Below are positions 1 through 7,733 of a stretch of 64,000 nt of DNA, one piece after another; the first letter of the stretch is position 1, and each line of letters opens with the position of its first letter. Source of the DNA: a virus. The notes beneath the pieces were generated by a model. That model worked only from the letters and a program-made list of their open reading frames with translations, was not told the origin of the DNA and searched no databases. The stretch spans positions 34,586 through 98,585 of IMG/VR virus record IMGVR_UViG_3300035680_000866; one strand, given 5' to 3'. The position numbers and the translations under genes were made by a program.

Positions 1-354
1 GAATACGCCTAATTGCTCAATCAAGCTCAACTCACCACGCTGTGTATCAGCAAATTGAGTGTGTGTGATCTTCTTTAAATCTGGGTGAGCCGTTTGCCAA
101 GCTGTCTTACAGAATTCGTTATCGGTTGAACCGGTCAATAGAACGGCATCACGATCAAAAAAGTCATCTGTTAGTTTGTCGTATGCCACAATTTCTGTAG
201 GGCATACAAATGTAAAGTCTTTTGGGTAGTATACGATTACTTTCCACTTGCCTGGCCAGCTCTCATCTGTAATTGTAAAGAAAGCGTCTTCTGGTTGTCC
301 TGGCTTAACACCAGTGACTGCGAATGGGGCTAATTTGTCGCCAACTGTTTTCAT
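1..354 (-). CDS. Peroxiredoxin, AhpC/Prx1 type (3' end beyond window)
   Basis: The first 118 codons are visible; the gene runs off the left edge. The peroxidatic-cysteine motif FTFVCPTEI follows a typical 2-Cys peroxiredoxin N-terminus (MKTVGDKLAPF..., then WKVIVYYPKDF). Enzymes of this family reduce hydrogen peroxide and organic peroxides in the cytoplasm using thiol donors. The ATG start is supported by the RBS AAAGGAGA 5 nt upstream. The resolving cysteine would lie outside the window, so the 2-Cys mechanism is not confirmed. As a phage gene it probably protects the infected cell from oxidative damage, matching the glutaredoxin and Fe-S genes further along. Confidence 0.9.
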   Translation of the reverse strand, partial: MKTVGDKLAPFAVTGVKPGQPEDAFFTITDESWPGKWKVIVYYPKDFTFVCPTEIVAYDKLTDDFFDRDAVLLTGSTDNEFCKTAWQTAHPDLKKITHTQFADTQRGELSLIEQLGVF

Positions 355-409
355 AATATCTCCTTTGTGTGTGAAATGAAAAATTTGCAGAATTATTCTG
401 CGTGTGTTT

Positions 410-438
410 ATTGTACAGTTATTTACAATAGCAATCAA
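410..438 (-). promoter_or_regulatory. Sigma70-type promoter for the peroxiredoxin gene
   Basis: TTGATT (433-438), a 17-bp spacer and TACAAT (410-415). The leader contains a perfect 15-nt palindrome GCAGAATAATTCTGC (387-401), a possible operator or leader hairpin, before the RBS AAAGGAGA. Confidence 0.6.
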
Positions 439-489
439 CTAAAAACTCATGGTTTTCCATTGATTTTTCCTATGTCAATAATAGGTTAT

Positions 490-708
490 TCAAAAATCAA
501 ATAATCTTCGTTTCGGTGCGACGAAGTCTTTGGCAATTCTAGCACCTTCTAATCTCACAGCAGGATCTCGACTGTTAAGCATCTCGTTAATCAGTGCTGT
601 CTTTGCCATGTCGTTCATAGTTTTATCACGACTGACACTTTTCTCTACATCTGGATTTGTTGCACATCCCGTTAAGAGCAGTGCTGTAATAATTATAATT
701 GATTTCAT
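490..708 (-). CDS. Small predicted lipoprotein (72 aa)
   Basis: The N-terminus MKSIIIITALLLTGCATNP is a lipoprotein signal peptide with lipobox LLTG|C, so the mature protein should be lipidated at Cys15 and anchored in a membrane. The remaining ~57 residues are hydrophilic and helix-prone with no recognised domain. The start lies 1 nt after the stop of the upstream gene. Small phage lipoproteins can act in superinfection exclusion or in lysis (Rz1-like), but nothing here is diagnostic. Confidence 0.7.
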   Translation of the reverse strand: MKSIIIITALLLTGCATNPDVEKSVSRDKTMNDMAKTALINEMLNSRDPAVRLEGARIAKDFVAPKRRLFDF

Positions 709-709
709 A

Positions 710-958
710 TTATGTTTCTTTTAATTTAAATTTGATGTCTTTATGTTTGACTATGATAAACAAAGTTATTTTATCATTAACTCGTATAGGCAAATCTAAG
801 TGTATAGTTACTTCCGGCCCGTCGATGTCGTTAATTTTGCGGTCATTACCTACTGTACCAACAAATGGGATTTTATTATAGTGACCAAATACACGATCAC
901 CTATGTTATAGGTATGCTTGTATCCAATCTTGTTAAAATAATCAGTTTGATTGCCCAT
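710..958 (-). CDS. Hypothetical protein (82 aa)
   Basis: I place the start at the ATG at 958 (MGNQTDYFNKIG...), preceded by GGAAAG and overlapping the upstream gene by 17 nt. A longer reading to 1030 would overlap that gene by 89 nt. The product is beta-rich with a basic C-terminus and contains a stretch like a small barrel (IGDRVFGHYNKIPFVGTVGN). Function unknown. Confidence 0.6.
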   Translation of the reverse strand: MGNQTDYFNKIGYKHTYNIGDRVFGHYNKIPFVGTVGNDRKINDIDGPEVTIHLDLPIRVNDKITLFIIVKHKDIKFKLKET

Positions 959-1235
959 ATACTTTCCAACAGTTATTTTCAACGTCCCAATGACGATTGT
1001 CATAAAGAGTTGCGTTAATGCTGTAGCCAAACAGACCCAGACCTAATGTTGCACCAGAATGGTCGCATCGTGTTCTTACTGTAAAATCAAATTCTACAAT
1101 GCAACCATTTTTAAGCAGCTCGAACTCCCAATGCTTATTTTTAAAAGGAGTAGCACCATGCCAATGTCGGATGTTCTTAAAACTCTTCCAACCTTTAAAT
1201 CGAGGATTCTGTATGGCAAAGGTAATCGCTATCAT
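942..1235 (-). CDS. Hypothetical protein (97 aa)
   Basis: An acidic/aromatic small protein (many W, H and N residues) with no recognised family. It overlaps the upstream gene by 4 nt (ATGA, 1232-1235), which indicates translational coupling. The segment EFELLKNGCIVEFDFTV looks like a beta-sheet core. Function unknown. Confidence 0.6.
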   Translation of the reverse strand: MIAITFAIQNPRFKGWKSFKNIRHWHGATPFKNKHWEFELLKNGCIVEFDFTVRTRCDHSGATLGLGLFGYSINATLYDNRHWDVENNCWKVYGQSN

Positions 1236-1552
1236 TCGTCATCCTCATCGAGATCTCCGTCATGCATATGTCCGATAATATCTTCATCGTCTAGTGTTGC
1301 ACCTAGCATCCGAATGAGCCTAAGAACATCAGGGGGTCCTAGACTTAAAGTCATACTGGTTACATCAGTATGTAGAGTTAAAGTAGTTGATCCTGTTTCA
1401 TTGTCGTAACCTACTCTATAGTGATCACGAAATTGATTTTTTGGAATATTAGGAATAGGAGGGATTGGATTAATTTTATTTTCCATATTTGTATACCCGT
1501 GATTTTGGTTCTCGTCTCTAGAGTTTTTAAAATTTTTAAACCAGTCAAACAT
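1232..1552 (-). CDS. Hypothetical protein with acidic tail (106 aa)
   Basis: It begins MFDWFKNFKN, has a proline-rich segment (INPIPPIPNIP), a central beta-rich part ending LRLIRMLGATLDD, and a strongly acidic C-terminus (HMHDGDLDEDDE). An acidic tail is a feature of some phage DNA-mimic and ssDNA-binding proteins, but there is no further support. It is coupled to the next gene by ATGA. Confidence 0.6.
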   Translation of the reverse strand: MFDWFKNFKNSRDENQNHGYTNMENKINPIPPIPNIPKNQFRDHYRVGYDNETGSTTLTLHTDVTSMTLSLGPPDVLRLIRMLGATLDDEDIIGHMHDGDLDEDDE

Positions 1553-1621
1553 ATTAACGTCCTAGATTATCTTGGTCAGCGGCAGGAATGTCAGACCCAG
1601 GCGTTGCCAAATTTATCCAAA

Positions 1622-1903
1622 TTAAGATTCTGGATTAACTACAGAAATACCCTGATTTTGGAAATACATGATTAGAAATCGTTTAGCGGCCTGTGCATCA
1701 GATTTGCTTAGATTTTGGATAACTGTTTCAACTCTTACCAATTCTCCTGCTCGAATCTTTTGGTAAGTCTTGCTCATAACATCTAGAGATGCTTGTGCCC
1801 AAGACTCGTGAATTTCTACTTTGTTTTCGCCCACGTTTTTGCGGGCGTGAATACCGATTGAGCCGTCTCGGTAGTGACGAATTAATACATTATGTTCTTT
1901 CAT
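1622..1903 (-). CDS. Hypothetical protein (93 aa)
   Basis: The start is fixed by the RBS CAAGGAGA upstream. The protein is soluble, mixed alpha/beta, with a helical middle (WAQASLDVMSKTYQKIRAGE, about 35-54). No family recognised. It sits between the tiny basic ORFs and the acidic-tail gene in the same minus-strand run. Confidence 0.6.
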   Translation of the reverse strand: MKEHNVLIRHYRDGSIGIHARKNVGENKVEIHESWAQASLDVMSKTYQKIRAGELVRVETVIQNLSKSDAQAAKRFLIMYFQNQGISVVNPES

Positions 1904-1948
1904 ACAATTTCTCCTTGTAAAATGCCGTTTCTCACAGCATAAAATTTA

Positions 1949-2050
1949 TTAACGCTTTTTTGCGGCTCGACGAGCCATTTCGTTTACAGTCTTTGGCTTT
2001 GGGGGCTTTTTGCCTTTTAAGATTTGACTGACTTTGCGTGGGCTTGGCAT
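1949..2050 (-). CDS. Tiny basic peptide 1 (33 aa)
   Basis: It reads MPSPRKVSQILKG... and ends RRAAKKR; about a third of its residues are K/R. The RBS AAGGAA precedes the ATG. It is the last of three consecutive tiny K/R-rich ORFs, each with its own RBS or coupled start. Possible roles include nucleic-acid binding or a host-targeting inhibitor; unknown. Confidence 0.5.
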   Translation of the reverse strand: MPSPRKVSQILKGKKPPKPKTVNEMARRAAKKR

Positions 2051-2053
2051 AAG

Positions 2054-2131
2054 TTATTTCCTTTTTTTGACAATTCGACGTGCAGTAGCACGTACTGATC
2101 GAGGATGATGTGCTCTAAATTTAGCCATCAT
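2054..2131 (-). CDS. Tiny basic peptide 2 (24-25 aa)
   Basis: It starts M(M)AKFRAHHPRS and ends RRIVKKRK. Two adjacent ATGs (2131, 2128) are possible, and the start overlaps the stop of the upstream tiny ORF (ATGATGG). The upstream purine run AGAAAG is a plausible RBS. Strongly cationic; function unknown. Confidence 0.45.
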   Translation of the reverse strand: MMAKFRAHHPRSVRATARRIVKKRK

Positions 2132-2202
2132 TTTTTCTTTCTAAGTTGGCGGCGAACTGCAACTTTAATTGGACTTGTTGCCCTATCTGATCTACGTGCC
2201 AT
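2128..2202 (-). CDS. Tiny basic peptide 3 (24 aa)
   Basis: It starts MARRSDRATSP and ends RRQLRKKK. A strong RBS (ACAAGGAGA, spacing 7) makes translation likely despite the size. It is the first of the three tiny ORFs and shares the pattern of a short head plus an RRxxxKK tail. Confidence 0.5.
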   Translation of the reverse strand: MARRSDRATSPIKVAVRRQLRKKK

Positions 2203-2226
2203 GATTATCTCCTTGTGTTTAGTGTA

Positions 2227-2766
2227 TTATTTATTGTTCAAGTTGTCAATGTTTAATTTACCCAAACTTTCTAGGTAGATGATTAACTTTTGTTGCTCAT
2301 CTGACGACATATCTTGATAAAGATCAATGATAGTGGCTCTGCGTTCTTTATCCGAATTAGTATTTCCTCTATTTTCATTCAGACGCCTGCATCGGATACG
2401 TAGATTTCCTGGAACATCCTTGCCGCCGAGACTTTTTGGAACAATATGGTCTAGATTAGGAACATGCAGATAATCTGAGGTAATCAAATTTTTGCCCTTG
2501 CCCCAATCGTAATAATATTCATTTACTCCGTCAGTCCATTTTATTGAATTCTCTTTATGATCTTCAATAAATTGATCTGCTTGCTCTCTAGTCCATTTAT
2601 ATTCTTTTGCGTAATAACCGTAGACTGCTAGTTTAAAAAGAATAAACGGGTCGTCATGGTTATCACATACATAGTCATAAAGCTCGCCTGTAAAATAGGT
2701 ACCTTCTTCACGCCCAGTAAAGAGGGACCTATTAGTTATAGCCTTGTTGATATCAATGTGGTTCAT
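2227..2766 (-). CDS. HNH endonuclease-like protein (179 aa)
   Basis: The HNH signature is in the C-terminal half: LDHIVPKSLGG (first His of the metal site, about residues 106-116), then NLRIRCRRLNENRGN supplying the central Asn and the final polar residue. The usual CxxC zinc knuckles are absent, so this is the zinc-less type. The N-terminal ~100 residues carry no recognised domain. It is coupled to the upstream ParB-like gene by a 4-nt ATGA overlap. It may be a homing-type nuclease or a DNA-processing enzyme. Confidence 0.75.
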   Translation of the reverse strand: MNHIDINKAITNRSLFTGREEGTYFTGELYDYVCDNHDDPFILFKLAVYGYYAKEYKWTREQADQFIEDHKENSIKWTDGVNEYYYDWGKGKNLITSDYLHVPNLDHIVPKSLGGKDVPGNLRIRCRRLNENRGNTNSDKERRATIIDLYQDMSSDEQQKLIIYLESLGKLNIDNLNNK

Positions 2767-3983
2767 GGCTTCTTAGGAATTGCTTTAAATCCTGCAAGTG
2801 CAACTTCAACATCTTGTCCATTGTAATTAATTGGTGCCCAATTAATTGTAGGATGTACAATTTTGCACAATTTACCAATACCGGCCGCAAGATATCTTGG
2901 CTCGGAGCAGTCTAGAAACTTACCGGCTTTAGCATTATTTTCCAAAAACTCACGAAATACTTTTTTAATATCTAAGTGCATGCCACTACGAACTGGATCT
3001 GTGTACTTGTAAGTAATTGCTTCCTGAATGTTCCAATCCAACTCCATTGAATCAGAGATGGGTCCGTTGTTTTCTTGTTCACGCAAGTATTCCATAATTC
3101 CCCACGCATTTGCAGTAGAGAACGGTGCTTTGGCAAATATAGAACATACTATTCCCACCGCACGTTCGTAGATGTCGGCTCCGTAAACATCGTAGTATTT
3201 TAGCATGTTACCCACGCCTGTACATTCTTTTGGTAACACATTATCCGTGCCTTTACCTTTTTCTACAAATCGACTTCCGTATCGAGCATGAATGTCAAAC
3301 ACATGTTCACATTTGATATCTTCGGCAATTAAATCAGTTCGACCTTCTGCCTTACGTACTTGATTTCGTCGAACCTTAATTCGAAACTCGTCAAAAGGGC
3401 TAGCAGACAATGTATGCAGATTGTCTGTTGCATACAGGTCAACGTCTACACTTTCAAAATCACTAACTTTCCATTCTACCGGAACTTCACGTACCCCAAT
3501 AATAATACATGCAAGTGTTCGATGTTGACCATTATTAAGATTGTAAGTACCGTCACTGAGCTGCCGAGCCAGTCCCATTAATACATGACTAGGCTCAAAT
3601 TCAAAGAGGATGTCCTGCAATAGATGGCGTAACTGAATGCCGCGCTGAACAGAATTGTTTTTATATGCCTTGGCAGTGTGAATATAATGAGAAGGGTCGC
3701 GGAAAATTCCCCCATTTGACAAGGACATACACCAGTTAAGGTCAATACCATTTAGTGCCTTGGTATTCTTTAGTATTAACAGAATCTTGTTTGCAACCTG
3801 ATAAAAGCTAGGACGTGGGCCAAGGTCGTCTGTTTCTACATATTCCGGTACTTTATCTAAAATAGCCTCTTTCTCAGCAGGAGTGAGTTTAGAAATATGT
3901 TTTCGAGCAGTGCGTGGTCCAAAAATTTGAATTAAGTCTTGCCCAAAATTATCTTTAGGGTCAGCATGTTGATTAAAAGCCAT
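2763..3983 (-). CDS. ParB/DGQHR-type domain protein (406 aa)
   Basis: The motif NNGQHRTLA at residues 150-158 matches the core of the ParB N-terminal/DGQHR fold, which in relatives binds or hydrolyses CTP or acts as a nuclease-like domain. It is preceded by a strand LMGLARQLSDGTYNL and followed by EVPVEWKV, as in that fold. The long remainder is helical. I choose the ATG at 3983 because it has an AAAGGA RBS, and because the in-frame extension to 4055 would run through a consensus promoter. Role unknown; related phage proteins may modify or restrict DNA. Confidence 0.6.
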   Translation of the reverse strand: MAFNQHADPKDNFGQDLIQIFGPRTARKHISKLTPAEKEAILDKVPEYVETDDLGPRPSFYQVANKILLILKNTKALNGIDLNWCMSLSNGGIFRDPSHYIHTAKAYKNNSVQRGIQLRHLLQDILFEFEPSHVLMGLARQLSDGTYNLNNGQHRTLACIIIGVREVPVEWKVSDFESVDVDLYATDNLHTLSASPFDEFRIKVRRNQVRKAEGRTDLIAEDIKCEHVFDIHARYGSRFVEKGKGTDNVLPKECTGVGNMLKYYDVYGADIYERAVGIVCSIFAKAPFSTANAWGIMEYLREQENNGPISDSMELDWNIQEAITYKYTDPVRSGMHLDIKKVFREFLENNAKAGKFLDCSEPRYLAAGIGKLCKIVHPTINWAPINYNGQDVEVALAGFKAIPKKP

Positions 3984-4010
3984 ATCAAATCCTTTTGTGT
4001 GTAAGTCTTT

Positions 4011-4039
4011 ATTATACAAGAAAAAACCAGTCCTGTCAA
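4011..4039 (-). promoter_or_regulatory. Perfect-consensus sigma70 promoter
   Basis: TTGACA (4034-4039), a 17-bp spacer and TATAAT (4011-4016) drive the ParB-like gene. The -35 hexamer lies inside the loop of the terminator hairpin of the upstream gene (4025-4048), so the two signals are interleaved. Confidence 0.85.
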
Positions 4040-4048
4040 GAACTGGTT
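4018..4048 (-). terminator. Rho-independent terminator after the exonuclease gene
   Basis: On the minus strand AACCAGT (4042-4048) pairs with ACTGGTT (4025-4031) and is followed by TTTTTC. It lies 9 nt past the stop of the exonuclease gene. Confidence 0.7.
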
Positions 4049-4056
4049 TATCCAAA

Positions 4057-4587
4057 TTATCTAGGACGGATCTTCATTTTACTGTAGATATTTTGGACAC
4101 CTACTGCTTGTCGGATAGCATCTTGCAGAGCATCGTGTTTCCCACCTTTGGGCATGTCCGGATCAAATCCTAGATCAAACAGAGTGCGAGTGTCGCGTAA
4201 CTGCCAATAATTCCACGGCAACGGCTTACCAAGTTGGCGATAGATGTTTTCGATAATTACTAAGTCAAAGGTAGCACCGTGTGACCAAAATGCATCACAT
4301 CCCCAAGCAAACTTGTGAAACTGGTCCATTGCATCCGCAAGTGGAATTCGATTGTCTGGACTAAAGGCTTCTTCCATAATAACCGGATCTTGTTTACTCC
4401 ACCAATCTAGTGTGTTTGGGTCAATTTCTCTACCCAATTTATCTTGGTCGTCGAGGTCAACACGGAAATAAATCTTCTCTCCATATCCGTTGCCCCAGGG
4501 ATTAAAGTGTACAGCGCCTAAACTAAGGACAACTGCGTTTGGGGAGACAGCCATAGTCTCCATATCAATCATTAAGTGTTTTGCCAT
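4057..4587 (-). CDS. DEDD-family 3'-5' exonuclease (Rv2179c-like, 176 aa)
   Basis: The N-terminus MAKHLMIDMETMAV holds the first acidic pair (D-x-E) of the DEDD fold. FWSHGATFDLVIIENIY supplies the second Asp, and KGGKHDALQDAIRQA the final H-D-A-x-x-D of the DEDDh type. The overall layout matches the Rv2179c-like exoribonuclease group seen in phages. It probably trims RNA or DNA 3' ends. The ATG at 4587 is chosen because a promoter -10 ends 6 nt upstream, so a longer reading to 4605 would start inside the promoter. The mRNA should be leaderless. Confidence 0.85.
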   Translation of the reverse strand: MAKHLMIDMETMAVSPNAVVLSLGAVHFNPWGNGYGEKIYFRVDLDDQDKLGREIDPNTLDWWSKQDPVIMEEAFSPDNRIPLADAMDQFHKFAWGCDAFWSHGATFDLVIIENIYRQLGKPLPWNYWQLRDTRTLFDLGFDPDMPKGGKHDALQDAIRQAVGVQNIYSKMKIRPR

Positions 4588-4593
4588 ACTGTA

Positions 4594-4622
4594 AGTATAA
4601 CACACTTAATGATCTTTGTCAA
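4594..4622 (-). promoter_or_regulatory. Sigma70 promoter giving a leaderless transcript
   Basis: TTGACA (4617-4622), a 17-bp spacer and TATACT (4594-4599). Only 6 nt separate the -10 from the ATG at 4587, so +1 should coincide with the A of ATG. The -35 overlaps the bS21 stop codon. Confidence 0.8.
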
Positions 4623-4852
4623 TACATTTTTTTAGGTAGTTCGTTATCGCGTAGTTTCTTTTGCCAACGAGATTTAGCTGCGCCTTTTTTTCGCTTTCTT
4701 TCGGTAGTTGGTTTTTCGTAAAACATTTTAGATCGGAGTGTTTCTAGTACTCCACTATCTTCTACCTTTTGTTTGAATTTTCTTAATGCCACATTTAATG
4801 GCAAGTCGCCAACGATAACTTTATTACCGACTGCTTTATTTTGTTTGCTCAT
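4619..4852 (-). CDS. rpsU: Ribosomal protein bS21 (77 aa)
   Basis: The sequence follows bacterial S21 throughout: VIVGDLPLNVALRKFKQ at the N-terminus, a central FYEKPTTERKRKKGAAKSRW (near-identical to the family core) and a basic tail ending LPKKMY. Family length is about 70 aa. bS21 sits on the 30S platform next to the anti-Shine-Dalgarno helix of 16S rRNA and takes part in initiation and mRNA selection. Start chosen at ATG 4852 (MSKQNK), overlapping the clpX end by 17 nt. Phage bS21 genes are known; they are thought to replace the host subunit and bias initiation. Confidence 0.95.
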   Translation of the reverse strand: MSKQNKAVGNKVIVGDLPLNVALRKFKQKVEDSGVLETLRSKMFYEKPTTERKRKKGAAKSRWQKKLRDNELPKKMY

Positions 4853-6065
4853 TTTTCTTTTTATCAAAAATCATTATGGCAGGTTTGCCATCAATCGTAT
4901 CTTTACTTATGCGAATAGCTGTTAAACCTCGAGCAACTAAGTCAACTGCATCAAATTGATATGGCAGCAATGTTTTTTCGATGATGTTTTTAAGTCCCCT
5001 AGCATTAGTTTTGAGATCTTTGGCTTTACGGGCAATTTCTTTTAGAGCTTGAATTTCAAATTCTAATTTAATACCATCTAACTCAAACATATACTGATAT
5101 TGTTTAACTGGGCTATTTTTAGTTTCAGTAAGGATATTGACTAGTTGATCCTCTGACAATTCGTCTACATTAGTAATAAGCCCAAATCGTCCTACAAACT
5201 CGGGAATAAGACCGTATTTGATAAGATCTTTTGTACTGATGTCTTGTAGAACACTTGCGTCTTCGTCGATGTTGTCTACATTTGCATGGAATCCGACTGA
5301 CTTTGCACCCTTACGCTGTTTAATGATTTTGTCCAAGCCTACAAATGCTCCACCGCATATAAACAATATACCCCTAGTGTCAATTTCCTGCATATCACTT
5401 CCGGGATGTTTTCGTTTACCAGTCGATGGCACTCGCATAATCGATCCCTCGATCATTTTCAACAAGGCCTGTTGTACACCTTCTCCACTAACATCTCGGC
5501 TAATACTAACATTTTCGCCCTTCTTGGAAATTTTATCAATTTCGTCAATGTAGACAATGCCACGAGCCGCTTTATCAAGATCACCATCTGCTTCGTTGAT
5601 TAATCTTGTTAAAATGCTCTCAACATCATCACCGACATAACCTGCTTCTGTAATACCTGTGGCATCACATATGGCAAAAGGTAATTCTAAATATTGTGCA
5701 ATTTTACGTGCCATCATGGTCTTACCGCAGCCCGTGGGTCCTAACAATAACACGTTGGTTTTCTCGAGCTCAATATCTTTACTAGGATTATTGATGCGTT
5801 TGTAATGCTGACTAACTGCAACACTAAGGCTAATTTTAGCATCATCCTGTCCTATAACGTACTCGTCAAGATAGTCTTTGATAGCAACAGGATTTAGAAG
5901 TTTAGAAGGTTCAGCAACTTTTTCTTTTTTGTCTTTTAGTATATCGACACAAAGGTCTACGCACTCGTTACAAATAGCCGCATGTTCACCTACGATCAGT
6001 TTCTCGACATCTTCTTTGCTCTTTCCGCAGAAGTCACAAGAGTGATCACTTTCTGTTTTGTTCAT
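4836..6065 (-). CDS. clpX: ClpX ATP-dependent unfoldase (409 aa)
   Basis: Near full-length ClpX. N-terminal C4 zinc domain (Cys 10, 13, 32, 35), Walker A GPTGCGKT (109-116), pore-1 loop GYVG (142-145), Walker B VYIDEID (171-177), RKH substrate-selectivity loop (about 218-220), and a VGF triplet (257-259) at the position of the IGF loop that docks on ClpP. The AAA+ C-terminal sensor region (FVGRFG, TNARGLKNIIE) is present. It should form hexamers that unfold tagged proteins and feed host ClpP; no clpP is seen in this window. It is co-transcribed with bS21 and lies 3.7 kb from a phage tmRNA whose tag ends LAA, the classical ClpX degron. Confidence 0.96.
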   Translation of the reverse strand: MNKTESDHSCDFCGKSKEDVEKLIVGEHAAICNECVDLCVDILKDKKEKVAEPSKLLNPVAIKDYLDEYVIGQDDAKISLSVAVSQHYKRINNPSKDIELEKTNVLLLGPTGCGKTMMARKIAQYLELPFAICDATGITEAGYVGDDVESILTRLINEADGDLDKAARGIVYIDEIDKISKKGENVSISRDVSGEGVQQALLKMIEGSIMRVPSTGKRKHPGSDMQEIDTRGILFICGGAFVGLDKIIKQRKGAKSVGFHANVDNIDEDASVLQDISTKDLIKYGLIPEFVGRFGLITNVDELSEDQLVNILTETKNSPVKQYQYMFELDGIKLEFEIQALKEIARKAKDLKTNARGLKNIIEKTLLPYQFDAVDLVARGLTAIRISKDTIDGKPAIMIFDKKKNEQTK

Positions 6066-6447
6066 TGAATGCCTTTTCTAAAAATGTTTCAATATTAGTT
6101 ATCCGATCTTGGTTTATGTAGTGATAAACTGCGGACAGGCTTTCATCATCAACTTTATAGAATGTATTCTTTTTCCCTACAATGTATCCACTGAGTGATC
6201 GAGTGACATCATTAACTTCGTTGAGATCGATGTATTTGTAATCGCATCTAGCCAACGCATGAAAGAGCCAAGGTAAATCTATTTCGTGATCGTAGAAGTA
6301 TACATTAATATGTTCTTCGATGTCTGATTCAGCTAACCATTTACTAACTAATTGTTGATCGGAATCGCTTAGATGCATAAACAGTACACTATACGAATCA
6401 TTTTCAAAAATGTCGGGAGGGGTGATGAGTGTAATTTTTCCGTTCAT
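6046..6447 (-). CDS. Hypothetical protein (133 aa)
   Basis: Begins MNGKITLITPPDIFEND, with an alternating alpha/beta layout (LITPPD..., SVLFMHLSDSD, HINVYFYD). It resembles small conserved T4-like phage proteins of unknown role. It overlaps clpX by 20 nt and the upstream gene by 1 nt (TAATG), so it belongs to the same operon. No catalytic motif seen. Confidence 0.65.
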   Translation of the reverse strand: MNGKITLITPPDIFENDSYSVLFMHLSDSDQQLVSKWLAESDIEEHINVYFYDHEIDLPWLFHALARCDYKYIDLNEVNDVTRSLSGYIVGKKNTFYKVDDESLSAVYHYINQDRITNIETFLEKAFNEQNRK

Positions 6448-7721
6448 TATCTTCTCGCTCTGATATCTAATAAAAGATGTTCTGGAATATCTGCCATTGT
6501 AATTTCTTTGTTTCTAAGTTTTGTCAACCACTCGTTAAGTGTTGCTTCCTGTCTGCTAATTTCTGTATATTCTTCCTGACTAATAGCTTTAGCTGTTTTA
6601 GTCCATAGGCCACTATTTGACTGTTCTTCGTTTTGAACAAATAGCGGTTCTTCTAGAACCTGTAATTCTGTTTCGGGCGCAACTGCTGAGCGATCATTCA
6701 TTCTTTCTAGTTCGGGCTTATACACCATAGGTGCTAGATCTTTGAAATGTACAAACGGCTCTAACAGATAAGGATGGTGTGCTAAAATAGATGTGACAGT
6801 GGTTGCCGTGGAGACTACGTCATCAATCGGACCTGTTGGGCTGTCACCCTCCGTAGTCTCTTGTTGTTCTGTAACAGTAGGCGGCTCTGGGTCTACGACC
6901 TCGGTGGTCCCTCCGGGGCTGTTACCCTCCACTAATTCCTTTTTACGGTCACGGAAATTCTGGAAACTGATCTGACTAGCTAACAATAAGATAACTGCCA
7001 ACGGATCAAATACCACAATAAGAACAATAATTACCCATGTAACTGCTTTTTCCAAAATTGTAGGATCTGTTTCACCGTAGACAAACTGTGCAATATATTT
7101 TATCGGACCAACTTCTGCTTCAACCTTGCGTACTTCGGCTGCAATTGGCGCACGTTCTTCGCTAATAGAGGTAATAGTTTTCTGTTCGGCTTGGATCTCA
7201 GATTGAAGGCGGGCACGCTCTTTTTGTTGTGCGCGGCGTATAGCAACTGCCTTGTCGGCACCCGTTTCCGAACTGCTTCTTGCCATGACTTGGTCCACAG
7301 CCTCATCCATCTGTTTAAGCGCCTTACGGTTTGCATCTATATTTTCCTTTGCGGTTTTTATCTTTTCATCGTAGACTGCAATCTTACTCTGCACGTCACC
7401 CGACACTAAACTTTGGTCACTGTGAGCCTGGCTGAGGAATCCAAAAATTCCCATCGAAGTAACGCCCATGAGAACAGCAATGGCAGTCAGCAGGTATGTT
7501 CTAACTAACCAGTGTGCAATTTTCCAATTTTGTTTGAGCCAAAGAGTAGCAGCAATCTTACCAATGCCCAATACAATGCCCATAATGATTACGGGAATTT
7601 GGGCGGCGGCAAAGATTGCAGTAAAGCCGATGATACTGTAGAATTCGGCGACTAGGCTGATAGCGAGACCGCTAAACAGTGCAAGATAGGCTATTAGTTT
7701 TTCATTTAATGTTACAGGCAT
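6447..7721 (-). CDS. Polytopic membrane protein with coiled coil (424 aa)
   Basis: Three hydrophobic segments lie near the N-terminus (about 9-30, 35-57, 72-95). A long charged coiled coil follows (about 110-205, rich in K/E/A/Q), then a fourth membrane helix (about 228-252, VTWVIIVLIVVFDPLAVILL) and a proline/threonine-rich, probably disordered tail. This matches a membrane protein type common in T4-like phages whose role is not known to me. The coiled coil between membrane segments might sense or scaffold the envelope. The start lies 6 nt downstream of a TAAATA late-promoter box. Confidence 0.7.
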   Translation of the reverse strand: MPVTLNEKLIAYLALFSGLAISLVAEFYSIIGFTAIFAAAQIPVIIMGIVLGIGKIAATLWLKQNWKIAHWLVRTYLLTAIAVLMGVTSMGIFGFLSQAHSDQSLVSGDVQSKIAVYDEKIKTAKENIDANRKALKQMDEAVDQVMARSSSETGADKAVAIRRAQQKERARLQSEIQAEQKTITSISEERAPIAAEVRKVEAEVGPIKYIAQFVYGETDPTILEKAVTWVIIVLIVVFDPLAVILLLASQISFQNFRDRKKELVEGNSPGGTTEVVDPEPPTVTEQQETTEGDSPTGPIDDVVSTATTVTSILAHHPYLLEPFVHFKDLAPMVYKPELERMNDRSAVAPETELQVLEEPLFVQNEEQSNSGLWTKTAKAISQEEYTEISRQEATLNEWLTKLRNKEITMADIPEHLLLDIRARR

Positions 7722-7727
7722 AGATGA

Positions 7728-7733
7728 TATTTA
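7728..7733 (-). promoter_or_regulatory. Late-type promoter box (GATAAATA)
   Basis: The minus strand reads CGATAAATATCATCTATG; 6 nt separate the box from the ATG of the membrane protein gene. Confidence 0.55.

Noticed and set aside
3984-4055. N-terminal extension of the ParB-like gene
   Set aside because: It runs back through a consensus promoter and a terminator hairpin; ATG 3983 has a good RBS.
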